Positions 45,597 through 56,083 are shown, numbered from the stretch's first letter. The stretch is DNA of 64,000 nucleotides from Ignavibacteriota bacterium (GCA_016713565.1 JADJOX010000003.1:1-64000), one strand, 5' to 3'. Notes: generated by a model from the letters alone, not told the origin. Numbers and translations are program-made.

Positions 45597-46454
45597 TTAT
45601 ATAAATATAAAATTTGAAGATATATATTTCTTTCCATTTATAAGTAAGTGAAATTTACAATAATATCCACCTTTGATTCCCAATTCATGAAATTTAGTTT
45701 TTTCACTTTTATACTTATATAAAACAATATCACTTTTACTGTTCAGCTTTTGTGTTTCCCAATTAAACTTAATATTTTCTCTATAAACAGTATCTTGTCT
45801 TTCATAACTTTGTTTAATTAAATATAATTTTGATTCTTTGTTTAAATTGTTTACAGTAATTTCTTTACTTATTCTATTTCGAATATATAAATCTAATTTT
45901 ATAGAATCTGTTGATTCATAGTCAAATTTTAAATATGTTGATATTGCTTCTCCAATCTCATTTATCTTAAAATGTTTAATTAAATGTGGAGTTTTATTAA
46001 AACTAATACCGTTAAAATTTATTTCGAGTATATATTCACCGCTAAACGATTTTAAGTGGCTATTTGACTCAACAATATTCCAATCTACATTTTCAAATAA
46101 AATTTCACCAATATTTAATGTATCCTCATATTCAGAAAATCCGTGTCCAGATGGATAAAATTTAATCAAATTCTTGTTTTTATCTAGTATATGCCAATCT
46201 AAATATGGCGGCCAATTTGGAATATAAATCGGCAACCCAATTTCATTTGTGATATTTTTTAATGTTACTTTTGCTGAAATTGTTTCGTCCAACGAGTATG
46301 TATCTTTTAATGAATCAATTGACAGAAAAATACCTTCTTTAATTTCTCTGCTCAAAGTATCAAGTGAAGTATAATTTTTATTGGTTTCTGTTGGATTTTC
46401 TTTATTGCAAGAAATAATCATTGATACTAATAAAGCAATTATCAACTTTTTCAT
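45597..46454 (-). CDS. Lipoprotein of unknown function
   Basis: About 285 residues from the ATG at 46454, which follows GCGAGGAAAT; an upstream start would lie in the spacer repeat. Signal MKKLIIALLVSMIISC (Cys16). The rest is beta-rich: TYSLDETISAKVTLKN and FSGEYILEINFNG suggest one or two immunoglobulin-like domains as in BsuPI/intracellular-proteinase-inhibitor-type proteins, but this is a weak resemblance. Lone cassette-like gene. Confidence 0.7.
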   Translation of the reverse strand: MKKLIIALLVSMIISCNKENPTETNKNYTSLDTLSREIKEGIFLSIDSLKDTYSLDETISAKVTLKNITNEIGLPIYIPNWPPYLDWHILDKNKNLIKFYPSGHGFSEYEDTLNIGEILFENVDWNIVESNSHLKSFSGEYILEINFNGISFNKTPHLIKHFKINEIGEAISTYLKFDYESTDSIKLDLYIRNRISKEITVNNLNKESKLYLIKQSYERQDTVYRENIKFNWETQKLNSKSDIVLYKYKSEKTKFHELGIKGGYYCKFHLLINGKKYISSNFIFI

Positions 46455-46725
46455 ATTTCCTCGCTGTATAACGGTGTGGTTTTTCACCTGTCCGCCCCAA
46501 ACAACAATTTTAAAAAATAACGACATGTCCCTTTGGGAATGGTAAATTTACCGGAGCAATGTTTAATTTTTCTTTAGCAAACTTTGCGACTTAACTTTCT
46601 AAACATTGTTCTCTTAAGCTAAATACCAAACAAAGCTTTCATACTTTATTTTTACAAATACACATTAACCAACTTTATAAGGCAGTTTAGGTGATTTCTA
46701 TAGTACTTTATAACTTTATTCTATT
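46455..46725 (-). repeat. Cassette-spacer repeat, copy 1
   Basis: Between the HNH gene and the next lipoprotein. Minus strand contains AGAGAACAATGTTTAGAAAG, TTAAACATTGCTCCGG and AAAGGGACATGTCGTTATT, ending GGGGCGGACAGGTG and CACACCGTTATACAGCG. Same block order as copies 3 and 5. Confidence 0.6.
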
Positions 46726-47415
46726 TTATCTGATTTTGCTTAAATTATGTCTTGCGCAAAGTATTCTAACATTGTTTATTGAAATACTAGTTCCGCCTTT
46801 TGAATATGGTAAATCGTGGTCAAAATGTAATTCATCTGTAGAACCACAAATTACACATTTACCACTATCTCGTTTCCACACTTCTTTTTTAATATTGCTT
46901 GGAATTAACCTGGTCCTTGGTTTTAATTTTTGATTAAAAATAATTTCATCAGTTAATTCAAAATCGGCTTCTTCTAAAACAAATCGAAAAACTTTTCTTT
47001 TGTTTTCATCGTTTTGATATTTATAATCTATAAGTTTGAAAAATCCTTTTTCTGACCAAACTCCATCAAAAAGTTTTTCATAAACTCTAACTAGTTCTGG
47101 TGAAGATATTTTAGATTTATAGTTTTCTATTGATTTTGCGAATAACCCATTTTGAGTAAGTTTGCCAGTTTTTGTATTTCTAGGCTGGTCAATAGATTTT
47201 GGATTTTTTATTCCCTCATTTTTAGGAATATCGTGTCCTTCATATCCTAATGTAAACCCATCATCAAATATTTTGTCCTTATATGGCGCATTTTTCCTCT
47301 GCGACATAAGAATAACTGAATAGTTGGAATTTAGACGAAAGTTCATTCCTCTTTGCAAAGTTTGAACATTTTCTCTGTCGCACATTTCACGATATGAAAT
47401 TATTTCATCTTTCAT
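46726..47415 (-). CDS. HNH endonuclease domain protein
   Basis: 229 residues. The C-terminal ~60 form an HNH nuclease: RDSGKCVICGSTDELHFDH then DLPYSKGGTSISINNVRIL and CARHN. The Cys pair (CxxC), the catalytic His in FDHD and the Asn/His that follow are all present. The N-terminal ~150 residues (YREMCDRENVQTLQRGMNF; GFTLGYEGHDIP) are of a type seen in restriction-like or homing-type HNH proteins with a DNA-recognition region. It is at the outer end of the cassette-like array. Could be a defence nuclease or a selfish nuclease. Confidence 0.82.
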   Translation of the reverse strand: MKDEIISYREMCDRENVQTLQRGMNFRLNSNYSVILMSQRKNAPYKDKIFDDGFTLGYEGHDIPKNEGIKNPKSIDQPRNTKTGKLTQNGLFAKSIENYKSKISSPELVRVYEKLFDGVWSEKGFFKLIDYKYQNDENKRKVFRFVLEEADFELTDEIIFNQKLKPRTRLIPSNIKKEVWKRDSGKCVICGSTDELHFDHDLPYSKGGTSISINNVRILCARHNLSKIR

Positions 47416-47729
47416 AAATATTTTTTGAGTATTATATCAATAAATCCATTTTCATTTATAAATTAATGTTTTATACTTTCATAACTTAGTTTTCAATTCA
47501 AAATTTGTTATTGTATTTACATTAATAATATTTTTAATATTTTAGTTTTTATAATAAATTAAATATAAGAGAATTTTATCTCTTTGTAAATAAGTAGAAA
47601 TACTTACATTTCTTTTTAAGGTATTGGTTTTGCGGCATCAAAATAATAATTATGAGAAGTTGTTAAGTTACAAACAAATTGAATTTGATAATCAATAAAT
47701 GTTTGTGGCGGAAATTAAGGATTTTTAAT

Positions 47730-47759
47730 TTAACTGAGAGCTCATGACTCTCAGCTAAT
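47730..47759 (-). terminator. Hairpin after the DUF1080 gene
   Basis: TTAACTGAGAG ... CTCTCAGCTAA makes an 11-bp stem with one mismatch, about 30 nt past the DUF1080 stop; the tail is AT-rich. Confidence 0.6.
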
Positions 47760-47790
47760 TTATCAATTTTTTAAATATTGGAATATCAAA

Positions 47791-50490
47791 TTATTTGCTT
47801 AAATCCTTAATTCTAAGATTTCTAAATTTCAGCTCTGAACCATGTCCAAGAAAACCAATATAACCACTGCTTCGATTTATACCGGGATGATCTTTATGGT
47901 CAAGTGTTCCGTTTTTACTTGCTTCGGCAATATCACCGTCAACAATTACTTTCCCGTTTAAAGTTACTTTTACTTTTGTACCGTTAAGAATTATTTCTTC
48001 CGAATTCCAATCTCCAACAGGATTTAGAAAGCCGCGTTTGGCCGGAATAACTCCATACACGGAGCCATGATATTGGTAAGGCTGTAAATTCGCGTAAATT
48101 GAATCTTCATTATCTAATATTTGCAATTCCATTCCGGCATAAGCCGCGTCTCCTTCAAGCGGCGCTCGAACTCCAATACCGTTATTTGCTCCCGGAGTTA
48201 ATTGAAATTCAAATCGCAAATTAAAATCACTGTATTCTTTCGCGGTATAAAGATTTCCATGACCGCCTTTTTTTGGATTAACAATCAATTCATCATTTTC
48301 AGCGTAATAATCAATTTTATTTCCCTGCCAGCCGTCAAGATTTTTTCCATTAAATAAAGATTCAAATCCTTCTTCTTTTTCTTCTTTTGTTAAACCAATT
48401 TCTTTGGTATTTATTTCTCTAACGTAAATGTTTCTAAACGCTAGCTGATTCCCGTGCGCCTGCAATTCAATTGCCTCTGATTCAAATATCGGCTGTTCTT
48501 GGTCCCAATAATTATCCATCGGTACATTATCAACTACCAATTCGCCGTTTAAGTAAACAGTTACATTGGCGCCTATCATTGTGATATGAAATGTATTCCA
48601 TTCATCAATCGGATTATCAGCAACTTTTAACGGTTTGCTGATATGTTTTTGGTTATTATACAAACCTCCCGAACCAACTTGAGCGCCGGATTCTACGCGT
48701 GATGTATCCCAAATTTGAACTTGCGGAGTTCCGCGAAGATAAATTCCGCTGTCTCCTTCTTTTGTAATTCGCCAATCAAGTATCAATTCAAAATCACCGT
48801 AATCTTTAATTGAGCAAAGGTTTTCACCTTTTCCGTTAAAAATGATCAAGCCATCCTTCACGCTCCAATTTTCCAACATTTTTTTATTAGCTTCTATCTG
48901 TTTTTTGGCTAATTCTTTCTTGCTCATTTTAGATCTTGATATTGGATCACCGACAAGACCTTCCCAGCCTTCAAGATTTACACCATTAAACATTGATACA
49001 AATCCTGTTTCTATCGGCATATTTTCCAGGTAAGATTCAATTTCGGTTATATAATCTTGACTATCTTCCCCGGAAATTATTGTTTTTGTTTTTTCCAATA
49101 ACTCGCGAACTTTATTTCCCGTGAAGCCATTATTTTGGTCGTCATTTGGCAGCGCGATTTCTATAATTGAACGAGAAGCATCCTGCCGTAGTTCTTCGTC
49201 ATTTAGATATTGTTCTAAATAAATCAGCGATAAGAAAGTTTTAAGATTGCCAATAGATCTAATAATTAAATTTCTATCACTTTCAGATTTAGCATAAGGC
49301 ATAATTTTTCGGAATTGAAGCAATTTTTGATCATCCGGCAGTTTTGCTGAATTTATAATTTGAATAAAATTTGAAACCGCTTTTTGCTGATAGCTTCCGT
49401 TTTCGGTTTTGCTAATTTCATATAATTTATTCGCGGCTGAATAATCTTTCCAATTTGTAAGAGCGGTAAAAGCCGCGTCCTGTATTGCTCCCGTTGAAGT
49501 GTTAAAATATTTTGAAACTATTTCTAAATTTTCTTTGCCTCCAATTTTAGAAAGTATTGGAATAATTCGTTCTTTCTTATCCGTTTTTTCCAAAGAGGTT
49601 AGAATTTTACCGGTCTTTCTTTGTTCACTTTTGGCTTTTTCAGCAGCCGCAATTACTGCAAGTTGTGTCTGTTGAATTTCAATTGAATCTTGAACATTTA
49701 ATAAAAGTTTAAGCAGTTCATCCAAATTATTTTCAGTCGAAATATTTTTTAACGCGTTAAATGCTGCCGTTTTTTCATAATTATTTTTGGAAGCTGTGTA
49801 CGCGAATATTTCATTAAAGTATTTTGTTCCGCCTTTTGAGGATATAATATCAATTATTCCCGCTTTGGTTTTGCCTTCGGTTAATTCTAACTTTTCCGCT
49901 ACATGTCGCAAGTGATCTTTATCCAGCAATTGCATGAGGACAGATTTAACCGATTCTATATCATTACCTTTAACTAAATGTTCAATTAAAGGTTTAATTG
50001 CTTTAGATCCTTGAAGTTTTGTTAAAGCGGTAATTGATTCTTCACGAACTAGCGAAGAAGACGAATTTAAGTTTTCAATTATAAAATCTACCGCAAATTC
50101 ATCTCCTCGTCTTCCAAGCATTGAAATAATTTCCGATTGAATTTCAGGCGAAACAAGTTTGGCTTCGTCAATCCATTTTCTTGTATCGGCTATTCCACCA
50201 ATATTTTCAGCAATATTTAAAACAGAATAACGAAACGCTTTATCGCCGTTATTTAACGCTTCTAATAATAGCGGTGTAACTTCATAACCCAAATATTTCG
50301 CGTATATAGCCAATCCGCTTGAGTAGTTGTGAAGTTGATCGGCAGATGTATTTGCGTTAAAAATTTCTTCGCACGCTTCTTTCAATAAGTCAATTTTATT
50401 TTGTTCGCCCAAACGGTTTGCATAGATAATAAATGCTTCCGCCGCGTTTGTCGGATCATATTTAAATTTTACAGATTCCGCGGCTTCCAA
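47791..50490 (-). CDS. HEAT-repeat protein with two DUF1080 (3-keto-glycoside lyase/hydratase-type) domains
   Basis: About 899 codons, continuing from the 50522-51184 frame. The first ~460 residues are HEAT-like helical repeats (LVREESITALTKLQGSKAI and similar). Two DUF1080 beta-sandwich domains follow: FVSMFNGVNLEGWEGLVG (~495-690) and FESLFNGKNLDGWQGNK (~705-899), each with the FNG.xLxGW start and internal EF.L..W motifs. DUF1080 proteins include enzymes that act on 3-keto-glycosides by elimination and hydration. The adjacent Tat-exported Gfo/Idh/MocA protein would make the 3-keto sugar. The N-terminal part is separated by one extra A in an A8 run near 50550; with it corrected the protein reads through (AIKKSALAALANIG). 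Confidence 0.85.
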   Translation of the reverse strand: MEAAESVKFKYDPTNAAEAFIIYANRLGEQNKIDLLKEACEEIFNANTSADQLHNYSSGLAIYAKYLGYEVTPLLLEALNNGDKAFRYSVLNIAENIGGIADTRKWIDEAKLVSPEIQSEIISMLGRRGDEFAVDFIIENLNSSSSLVREESITALTKLQGSKAIKPLIEHLVKGNDIESVKSVLMQLLDKDHLRHVAEKLELTEGKTKAGIIDIISSKGGTKYFNEIFAYTASKNNYEKTAAFNALKNISTENNLDELLKLLLNVQDSIEIQQTQLAVIAAAEKAKSEQRKTGKILTSLEKTDKKERIIPILSKIGGKENLEIVSKYFNTSTGAIQDAAFTALTNWKDYSAANKLYEISKTENGSYQQKAVSNFIQIINSAKLPDDQKLLQFRKIMPYAKSESDRNLIIRSIGNLKTFLSLIYLEQYLNDEELRQDASRSIIEIALPNDDQNNGFTGNKVRELLEKTKTIISGEDSQDYITEIESYLENMPIETGFVSMFNGVNLEGWEGLVGDPISRSKMSKKELAKKQIEANKKMLENWSVKDGLIIFNGKGENLCSIKDYGDFELILDWRITKEGDSGIYLRGTPQVQIWDTSRVESGAQVGSGGLYNNQKHISKPLKVADNPIDEWNTFHITMIGANVTVYLNGELVVDNVPMDNYWDQEQPIFESEAIELQAHGNQLAFRNIYVREINTKEIGLTKEEKEEGFESLFNGKNLDGWQGNKIDYYAENDELIVNPKKGGHGNLYTAKEYSDFNLRFEFQLTPGANNGIGVRAPLEGDAAYAGMELQILDNEDSIYANLQPYQYHGSVYGVIPAKRGFLNPVGDWNSEEIILNGTKVKVTLNGKVIVDGDIAEASKNGTLDHKDHPGINRSSGYIGFLGHGSELKFRNLRIKDLSK

Positions 50491-50521
50491 TAAATTATCA
50501 AATGATGAAGGCGAACCGATA

Positions 50522-51184
50522 TTAGCTAAAGCCGCAAGAGCTGATTTTTTTTATTGCCGTATCATTTGAATGAATAAGCGGAGTAATTTGTTCGATAGCA
50601 TTAACACATTTTAAATTTCCCAAAGCTTTAACCAAGGTAGCTTTGGTATTCCCTTTGGAAGATTTTAAAGCAAATAATAATTCATTAGCGGCGCTTTTGT
50701 CATCAATTGAAATAAGAGTCTGAGCTGCAGGTTCACAAAGTTCTTCATCTGATAAATATTCTTTAATTTCATCAATTGTTTTATTGCCGCCTACTAAATT
50801 TAACTGATTCAATAAAAAGGTTTTTACCTCAACATTACTTTGTTTTTTCAACGCTATTATTAAGTTTTCTTCAACAAAATTCCTTTCTTTTATTTTGTCA
50901 AATTGACTGGCATAACGTGACAAGCTGTTTAAAGCAAATCTCACATTTGTATCATCGCCAGCACCGGGCGGAGTTAAAAGATCAGTTACTTTTTGAAAAC
51001 CTTCCGGACCTAATTAGATAAGTTCATTGAGAACTTTATCAAGCAGAACTAAATTCTTTTTAGGCATCTGGTCTAAAATATCTTCAACTTTAATATCAAG
51101 ATCACTATTGACTTGAGCAATATTTCTGATACTTAAAATTAAAAGTATAATTAATGCTATTGTTCGAAATGTATTTTTACTCAT
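50522..51184 (-). pseudogene. N-terminal part of the HEAT/DUF1080 protein (nonsense and frameshift)
   Basis: ATG at 51184 gives MSKNTFRTIALIILLILSI, a signal peptide, then DLDIKVEDILDQMPKKN. An in-frame TAA at 51014-51016 (LNELI-stop-LGPEG) interrupts, after which HEAT-like repeats continue in frame (VRFALNSLSRYASQF; ELLFALKSSKGNTKA). At 50549-50556 an A8 run shifts the frame and ends it at 50522. With both lesions repaired the whole protein would be about 1130 residues. Two independent lesions suggest either inactivation or low-quality sequence here. Confidence 0.8.
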
Positions 51185-51221
51185 AATGTTTAATATAAAT
51201 TTTAGTTAATAACTATTTCAA

Positions 51222-52493
51222 TTATAAATTCCAAGGCGCGCGCATCGGTTGATTTATTAAGCGATTTGCGCCTTCATCGTCAATAAATTCTAATTTTTCG
51301 GAATCAAATTTTAACGATCTGCCCAAACGGACGGCTATAATTCCAAGGTTTACAAGAGTTGAAGAACGGAATCCGTTCATTTCGTTTAACGCGAACTTTT
51401 TTCGGGTTTTTACGGATTCGGAAAATACACTTATTTGCGGTTCGGGGTCAGGCAGCGATTTAATAAAACTCTGCAAATTTGGAATGTCCGATCTGAAACC
51501 TTGATAAATTTTACCATTCGGACCTTCTATATATGCGGCTTCTTTATCCTTGTTTTCTCCATCAAGAATAATTTGACATCCGTCAGCATAAGTATATTCA
51601 ATACGTTTCCATGTGCCAACCGCGTCATAATGCTGCTGCGGCGCGTCAACTTCAATACTAACCGGACTTTCATCATCCTTACCTAGCATATACTGAACCG
51701 GATCTAAATAATGCTGACCCATATCTCCAAGTCCGCCGCCGTCATAATCCCAGTATCCGCGGAAATTAACATGAACGCGGTGCGGGTTATAAGGACGGTA
51801 CGGCGCCGGTCCAAGCCACATATTATAATCAAGATTATCAGGAACTTTTTCCGGCATTAGATTATACTTTCCGGTCCAATAGAATTTCCAGTTAAACCCG
51901 GTATTTCCGCTAATTGTAACTTTTAACGGCCAGCCAAGAATTCCGCTGTCAATAACTTTCTTTAAAGGAAAAACCTCTGTACCTAATCCATAAAAATTAT
52001 CTTTAAAACGAAACCAAGTATTTAAGCGAAACATTCTACTATGTTGATTAACAGCTTCTACAACCTTTTTGCCTTCTCCAATTGTTCGCGTCATTGGTTT
52101 CTCGCACCAAATATCTTTGCCGGCTTTAGCGGCTTCAATCGCCATTAAACCATGCCAATGCGGAGGAGTGGCAATATGCACAATATCAACTTCTGGAAGC
52201 TGACATACTTCCCTAAAGTCGATAAATTGTTTAACCTTATAATCAATTTTGTTCTGCGCTTCTTCCAAATGCAGTTTGTCAACATCGCAAATTGCGACAA
52301 CCCTAGTATTTTCGTACGGAATATGTCCCCGCCCCATACCGCCAACACCGATAATCGCTTTTGTTAACTGATCGGAAGGAGCAATAAATCCGTTTCCGCC
52401 CAATACATTACGAGGTACAATTGTAATACCGGCTCCAATAGCGAACGCGCTTTTTAAAAAGCCTCTTCTTGTAAATTTGTTTTTATTACTCAT
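51222..52493 (-). CDS. Gfo/Idh/MocA family oxidoreductase, Tat-exported
   Basis: 423 residues with a twin-arginine signal (FTRRGFLKSAFAIGAGI). Rossmann motif IGVGGMGRGHIP near 48 and the signature WCEKPMTR near 130, with the catalytic-site Lys132. Long C-terminal domain with GYWDYDGGGLGDMGQHYLD near 250. Exported members of this family oxidise the C3 hydroxyl of glycosides with a tightly bound NAD(P). It lies 38 nt upstream of the HEAT/DUF1080 gene on the same strand, so the two probably form an oxidation and elimination pair for glycoside cleavage. Confidence 0.92.
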   Translation of the reverse strand: MSNKNKFTRRGFLKSAFAIGAGITIVPRNVLGGNGFIAPSDQLTKAIIGVGGMGRGHIPYENTRVVAICDVDKLHLEEAQNKIDYKVKQFIDFREVCQLPEVDIVHIATPPHWHGLMAIEAAKAGKDIWCEKPMTRTIGEGKKVVEAVNQHSRMFRLNTWFRFKDNFYGLGTEVFPLKKVIDSGILGWPLKVTISGNTGFNWKFYWTGKYNLMPEKVPDNLDYNMWLGPAPYRPYNPHRVHVNFRGYWDYDGGGLGDMGQHYLDPVQYMLGKDDESPVSIEVDAPQQHYDAVGTWKRIEYTYADGCQIILDGENKDKEAAYIEGPNGKIYQGFRSDIPNLQSFIKSLPDPEPQISVFSESVKTRKKFALNEMNGFRSSTLVNLGIIAVRLGRSLKFDSEKLEFIDDEGANRLINQPMRAPWNL

Positions 52494-53167
52494 AACTTTT
52501 TATGTGGATTGAATGTTAAAAAAACAATTAGATAATAATTTATTAAACGCAACTTTACTTTGTTCAAATAAGTTCAAAAACAAATTGGTTTATTTCCAAA
52601 ACTATTTACCGTATAACTTAACAATTTATTTGAATAATAACATTTTTTGAAAGTAAATATTGTTGATAACTAAACTAAAAATTTCTTATGTATTATTAAC
52701 TAATATTTTTTTAGATGAATTAACTTTTTTATTAAATTTTTGTATTTCTCGCTTCATACCAATTTTGGTAACTTTTAATATATCGGAGCATGGTTATTTT
52801 TTTATAATCACTTTATGTACGACTAAATCTTATCCAGATTTAGGCAAAAGAAATTATTTGAAATATTTTTCTTAGATATTAAACTAAATTTTGGATTGGA
52901 GATGGTACAATTTGGATTTATTGATAGTAAATTTTTTTAAACCAATCAGAATATTAGCAAATCAACAAATATTACAGGTTAAAATAGAAAGTTAAGACCA
53001 TATTAGGTTTCACTTTTGATTGTATTATCAAATGTTAACAATTTATTAAAATTATAATAATATGTTTTTAACATTATACAATTAAATTAACATCAAAATA
53101 AATAGATTTTTACACGTAAATAAAATTATCCGGATAATGATTTTTCAGCTTAGTTATTGAGAATTAA
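52494..53167. other. Divergent intergenic region, no gene seen
   Basis: About 670 very AT-rich bases between genes that point away from each other; it should contain promoters for both. The short plus-strand frame at 52660-52875 has no recognisable features and I do not support it as a gene. Confidence 0.45.
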
Positions 53168-54382
53168 ATGACAAAATTTTTTTGGGGAACTTCGACATCT
53201 TCAAATCGAGAAATGTTTCTAATGACTTTACCGAATGGGAAAGTCAAGGTAAGTTTAAAATAAAAGGTGAAAATACTTTATATGAAAATGGGAGCAATCA
53301 TTGGAATAACTGGAAAACAGACTTTGAGTATCTAAAAGAACTTAACCTTAATTCATATAGGTTTTCTGTTGAATGGTCTAGAATTGAACGACAAATAAAT
53401 ATTCGGATAAAGCTTTAAAACAATATTCGAAATGAGCTATCTTATTGAAAATGATTAGCCATTTATTACTACACCCTTTACATCTAAATGGTTCCAGGCA
53501 TTCACCATGGCACAAAAATCTGTTTCAACATTTTGTAATTTCGCTAAAATCATATTGATTGATTTGCCGATAAATTATTGGATATCTTTACGAACCAATA
53601 GTTTGGGCGCTGGCTGCATGCCGAGTAAATTCCTCGGGTTATAAAGATATGAATATGATGATGGATGCAATTTACAATATGATGTCAGCCCATATTTACA
53701 TTTATGATTATCTTAAAAAGAAATCCAAACGCAAAGTTAGGAATTGCAAAACACTTTATAATTTTAAAAGCCAGGACTTGGTTTTTCTTGATAAAAAAGT
53801 AACAAATAATGTTGATACTTTTTAACAAATGTTATTAGATGCTTTCAAAACAAATAAAATCAGCCATTGGTTTCCAACAGTCTTAAAATATGATACCCAA
53901 ATACCGCTAGATAACAAAATTGATTTTTGGGGTATAAATTATTACTACAGAATTTATAGTCAATTCAAATTTAGTTTGAAAATCCGGTATTCCTTTTCCA
54001 AAAAGCCGGCAACAGATATGGGTTGGGAGATTTACCCTAAAGGATTAAAGAAAATCATCAAACTTGTTGCAAAAACGGGTAAGGAAATAATTATCACTGA
54101 AAATGGAATAGCTACTGAAGATGAAAGTTTAAGAAAATATTTCATAAAACGTCATTTGAAAATTCTAAATAAAGCCAGGCATAAACATAACATCCAAGGG
54201 TATTTTTATTGGAGTCTTATTGACAATTATGAATGGCTTAAAGGTAAATCAAAAGATTTGGACTTATTAAAATTGATTATAAAAATAATTTTAGAAGAAT
54301 AATTAAACCGAGTGCTTTATACTATTCGGAACTTGTAAAAAAATATTCAGAAGTACATAAAATAATTTTATATGATAAATAA
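53168..54382 (+). pseudogene. GH1 beta-glucosidase, multiply frameshifted
   Basis: ATG at 53168 gives MTKFFWGTSTSSN, a GH1 start. In another frame NDFTEWESQGKFKI, HWNNWKTDFEYLKELNLNSY and RFSVEWSRIE continue. The region 53420-53820 is heavily broken. From 53829 IDFWGINYYYRIYS, IIITENGIATED (ENG nucleophile Glu) and GYFYWSLIDNYEWLKG are clear. The acid/base motif (NEP) has not been found in the broken middle. A functional enzyme (~400 residues) would hydrolyse beta-glucosides in the cytoplasm. It is followed 14 nt later by a GT21-like glycosyltransferase remnant. Confidence 0.8.
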
Positions 54383-54396
54383 TTAATGGATAAAAT

Positions 54397-55533
54397 ATGA
54401 CAAATTTACTAATTGTTATTTTCCTTATTATTATTTCAGTTGGAATTGGTTATCAATTATTATCAATTATAGTTTTAAGAAAAGTCTATTCACGAAAAAA
54501 TAATATTATTAAACTTTCTAAATCAATTATCCTTTAATCAGCATATTAAAGCCAATAAAAGGAATTGATGATCAACTTGAAGAAAATTTAGAATCATTTT
54601 ATAACCTTGATTACCCAAACTATGAAATCATATTTGGGCTGCATTCAATGAAGATCCCGCGTTGAATATTATTAAACAGATATCCCTTAAATATTCAAAT
54701 ATCAAGACGAAAATTGTAATAGATAATTTTATGATAGGATTAAACCCAAAATAAATAATCTATTCAATATGTATCCAAAATCAAATGGAACATACATTTT
54801 AATAAGCGATAGTAATACTAGAGTTGAACCACTTTTTCTAAAAAGTTAATGAATGAATTCAACGACAATAGTGTAGGTCTTGTAACAGCATCGATAAAAG
54901 GAATTAGCGCAAAGAATATTCCATCAGTTTTTGAAAATATTCACCTTAACGCATTTCTTTTACCCAGCGTTTTTACTGCATCTAAAATTGCCAAAATTTC
55001 CATTGTAATTGGAAAATCTATTTTGATTCCAAGAAATATTATAACACAAATAGGCGGTTTTGAAGCTTTAAAATTATTTAGCGGAAGATTATTTAATGGG
55101 GATAAAAGTTGAGGAATTGGGATATAAAATCATAACATCTCCTACGTTTGTCGATAACATTAATGAAAATCTAACATTTAATAAATTTCTTAACCGTCAT
55201 TCTCGCTGGGCAAAATGGAGCTAAGATTCGGTTAAATACTTATTTATTGGAAGCTTTTCTAACCCTATCTCATCAAGTTTTATTTTAGCGGTAATTTTAT
55301 TTAATCAATTTGGATTAGAACAATTTTTAATAACTTGTATGACTAAGCTGATTTTAGATTATTCCATTTTAAGGATAATCAATTCAGACATTAAATTTTA
55401 TCAACTATTGTTTATTCCAATTAAAGATTTAATTATAGGCTTGTTGTGGTTTATACCATTTTTAAATTCAGAAGTAAACTGGAGGAATAATACGTTTCGA
55501 ATTAGGAAAGATTCATTATTACAATCTATATAA
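54397..55533 (+). pseudogene. Ceramide glucosyltransferase-like GT (GT21/HpnI type), frameshifted
   Basis: Starts MTNLLIVIFLIIISVGIGYQ (membrane anchor). After a frame change: PISILKPIKGIDDQLEENLE, SFYNLDYPNYEIIFGL, EDPALNIIKQIS; then YILISDSNTRVEPLFLKKL (DSNxR donor-binding region), IPRNIITQIGGFEAL and, after more shifts, a C-terminal membrane region. This matches GT21-type enzymes that add a sugar to a lipid (ceramide glucosyltransferase or hopanoid HpnI). At least three frame changes and a stop (near 55225) inactivate it. Confidence 0.75.
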
Positions 55534-55773
55534 TATATTTTTTTAGATAAATTTTATTTTAACAAATATGAAATTATTAAAATAAGTTTAATTGGTTTTT
55601 CAACTTTTTTCATGTATAATAACATTCAAGTTTTTCGCTTATTATACAAATTTGTCATCTACACTAACCTTTGATATTAACGATATTTACTTTTCTTTTA
55701 TCGGTTCAGTTTTATTTCCAATTAGTGAATTAACAAAAAAAGTCATTCATAACCTTAAATAGAATATTTAATT

Positions 55774-56082
55774 ATGAAAAAAGAGTTAAGTAAAGAAGAT
55801 TGGCAAAATGCTAAAAAGATTTTATTCACTCTTTATGAATTGACATGGGACTACTCTGAACTAAAGGCAAGAAGTACTTTGCAATATTTAGAGGACTCGA
55901 AACCGCAAAGATTCGAAAAAGAACCATTCCGAAATTATAATCAACGATTATTAAATTGGGACAATTCGAAAAGCGAGCTTTATTCAAAAACTTTCAATGA
56001 GATTAAAGCCAAAAGTTTTAGTTTAATTAAAGAACTTGAAGATTATTTAATAAAACTTGGTCTAACCGATAACAAAGAATAA
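55774..56082 (+). CDS. Hypothetical helical protein
   Basis: 102 residues, charged and mostly helical (EELSKEDWQ-like start, NAKKILFTLYELTWDYSEL, FNEIKAKSFSLIKELEDYL). It ends one base before the stop of the converging acyltransferase gene. I recognise no family, and no ribosome site stands out. It could be a real small cytoplasmic protein. Confidence 0.55.
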   Translation: MKKELSKEDWQNAKKILFTLYELTWDYSELKARSTLQYLEDSKPQRFEKEPFRNYNQRLLNWDNSKSELYSKTFNEIKAKSFSLIKELEDYLIKLGLTDNKE

Positions 56083-56083
56083 T

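Noticed and set aside
52660..52875. 71-codon plus-strand frame in the divergent intergenic region
   Set aside because: Very AT-rich, hydrophobic by composition only, no ribosome site or family.
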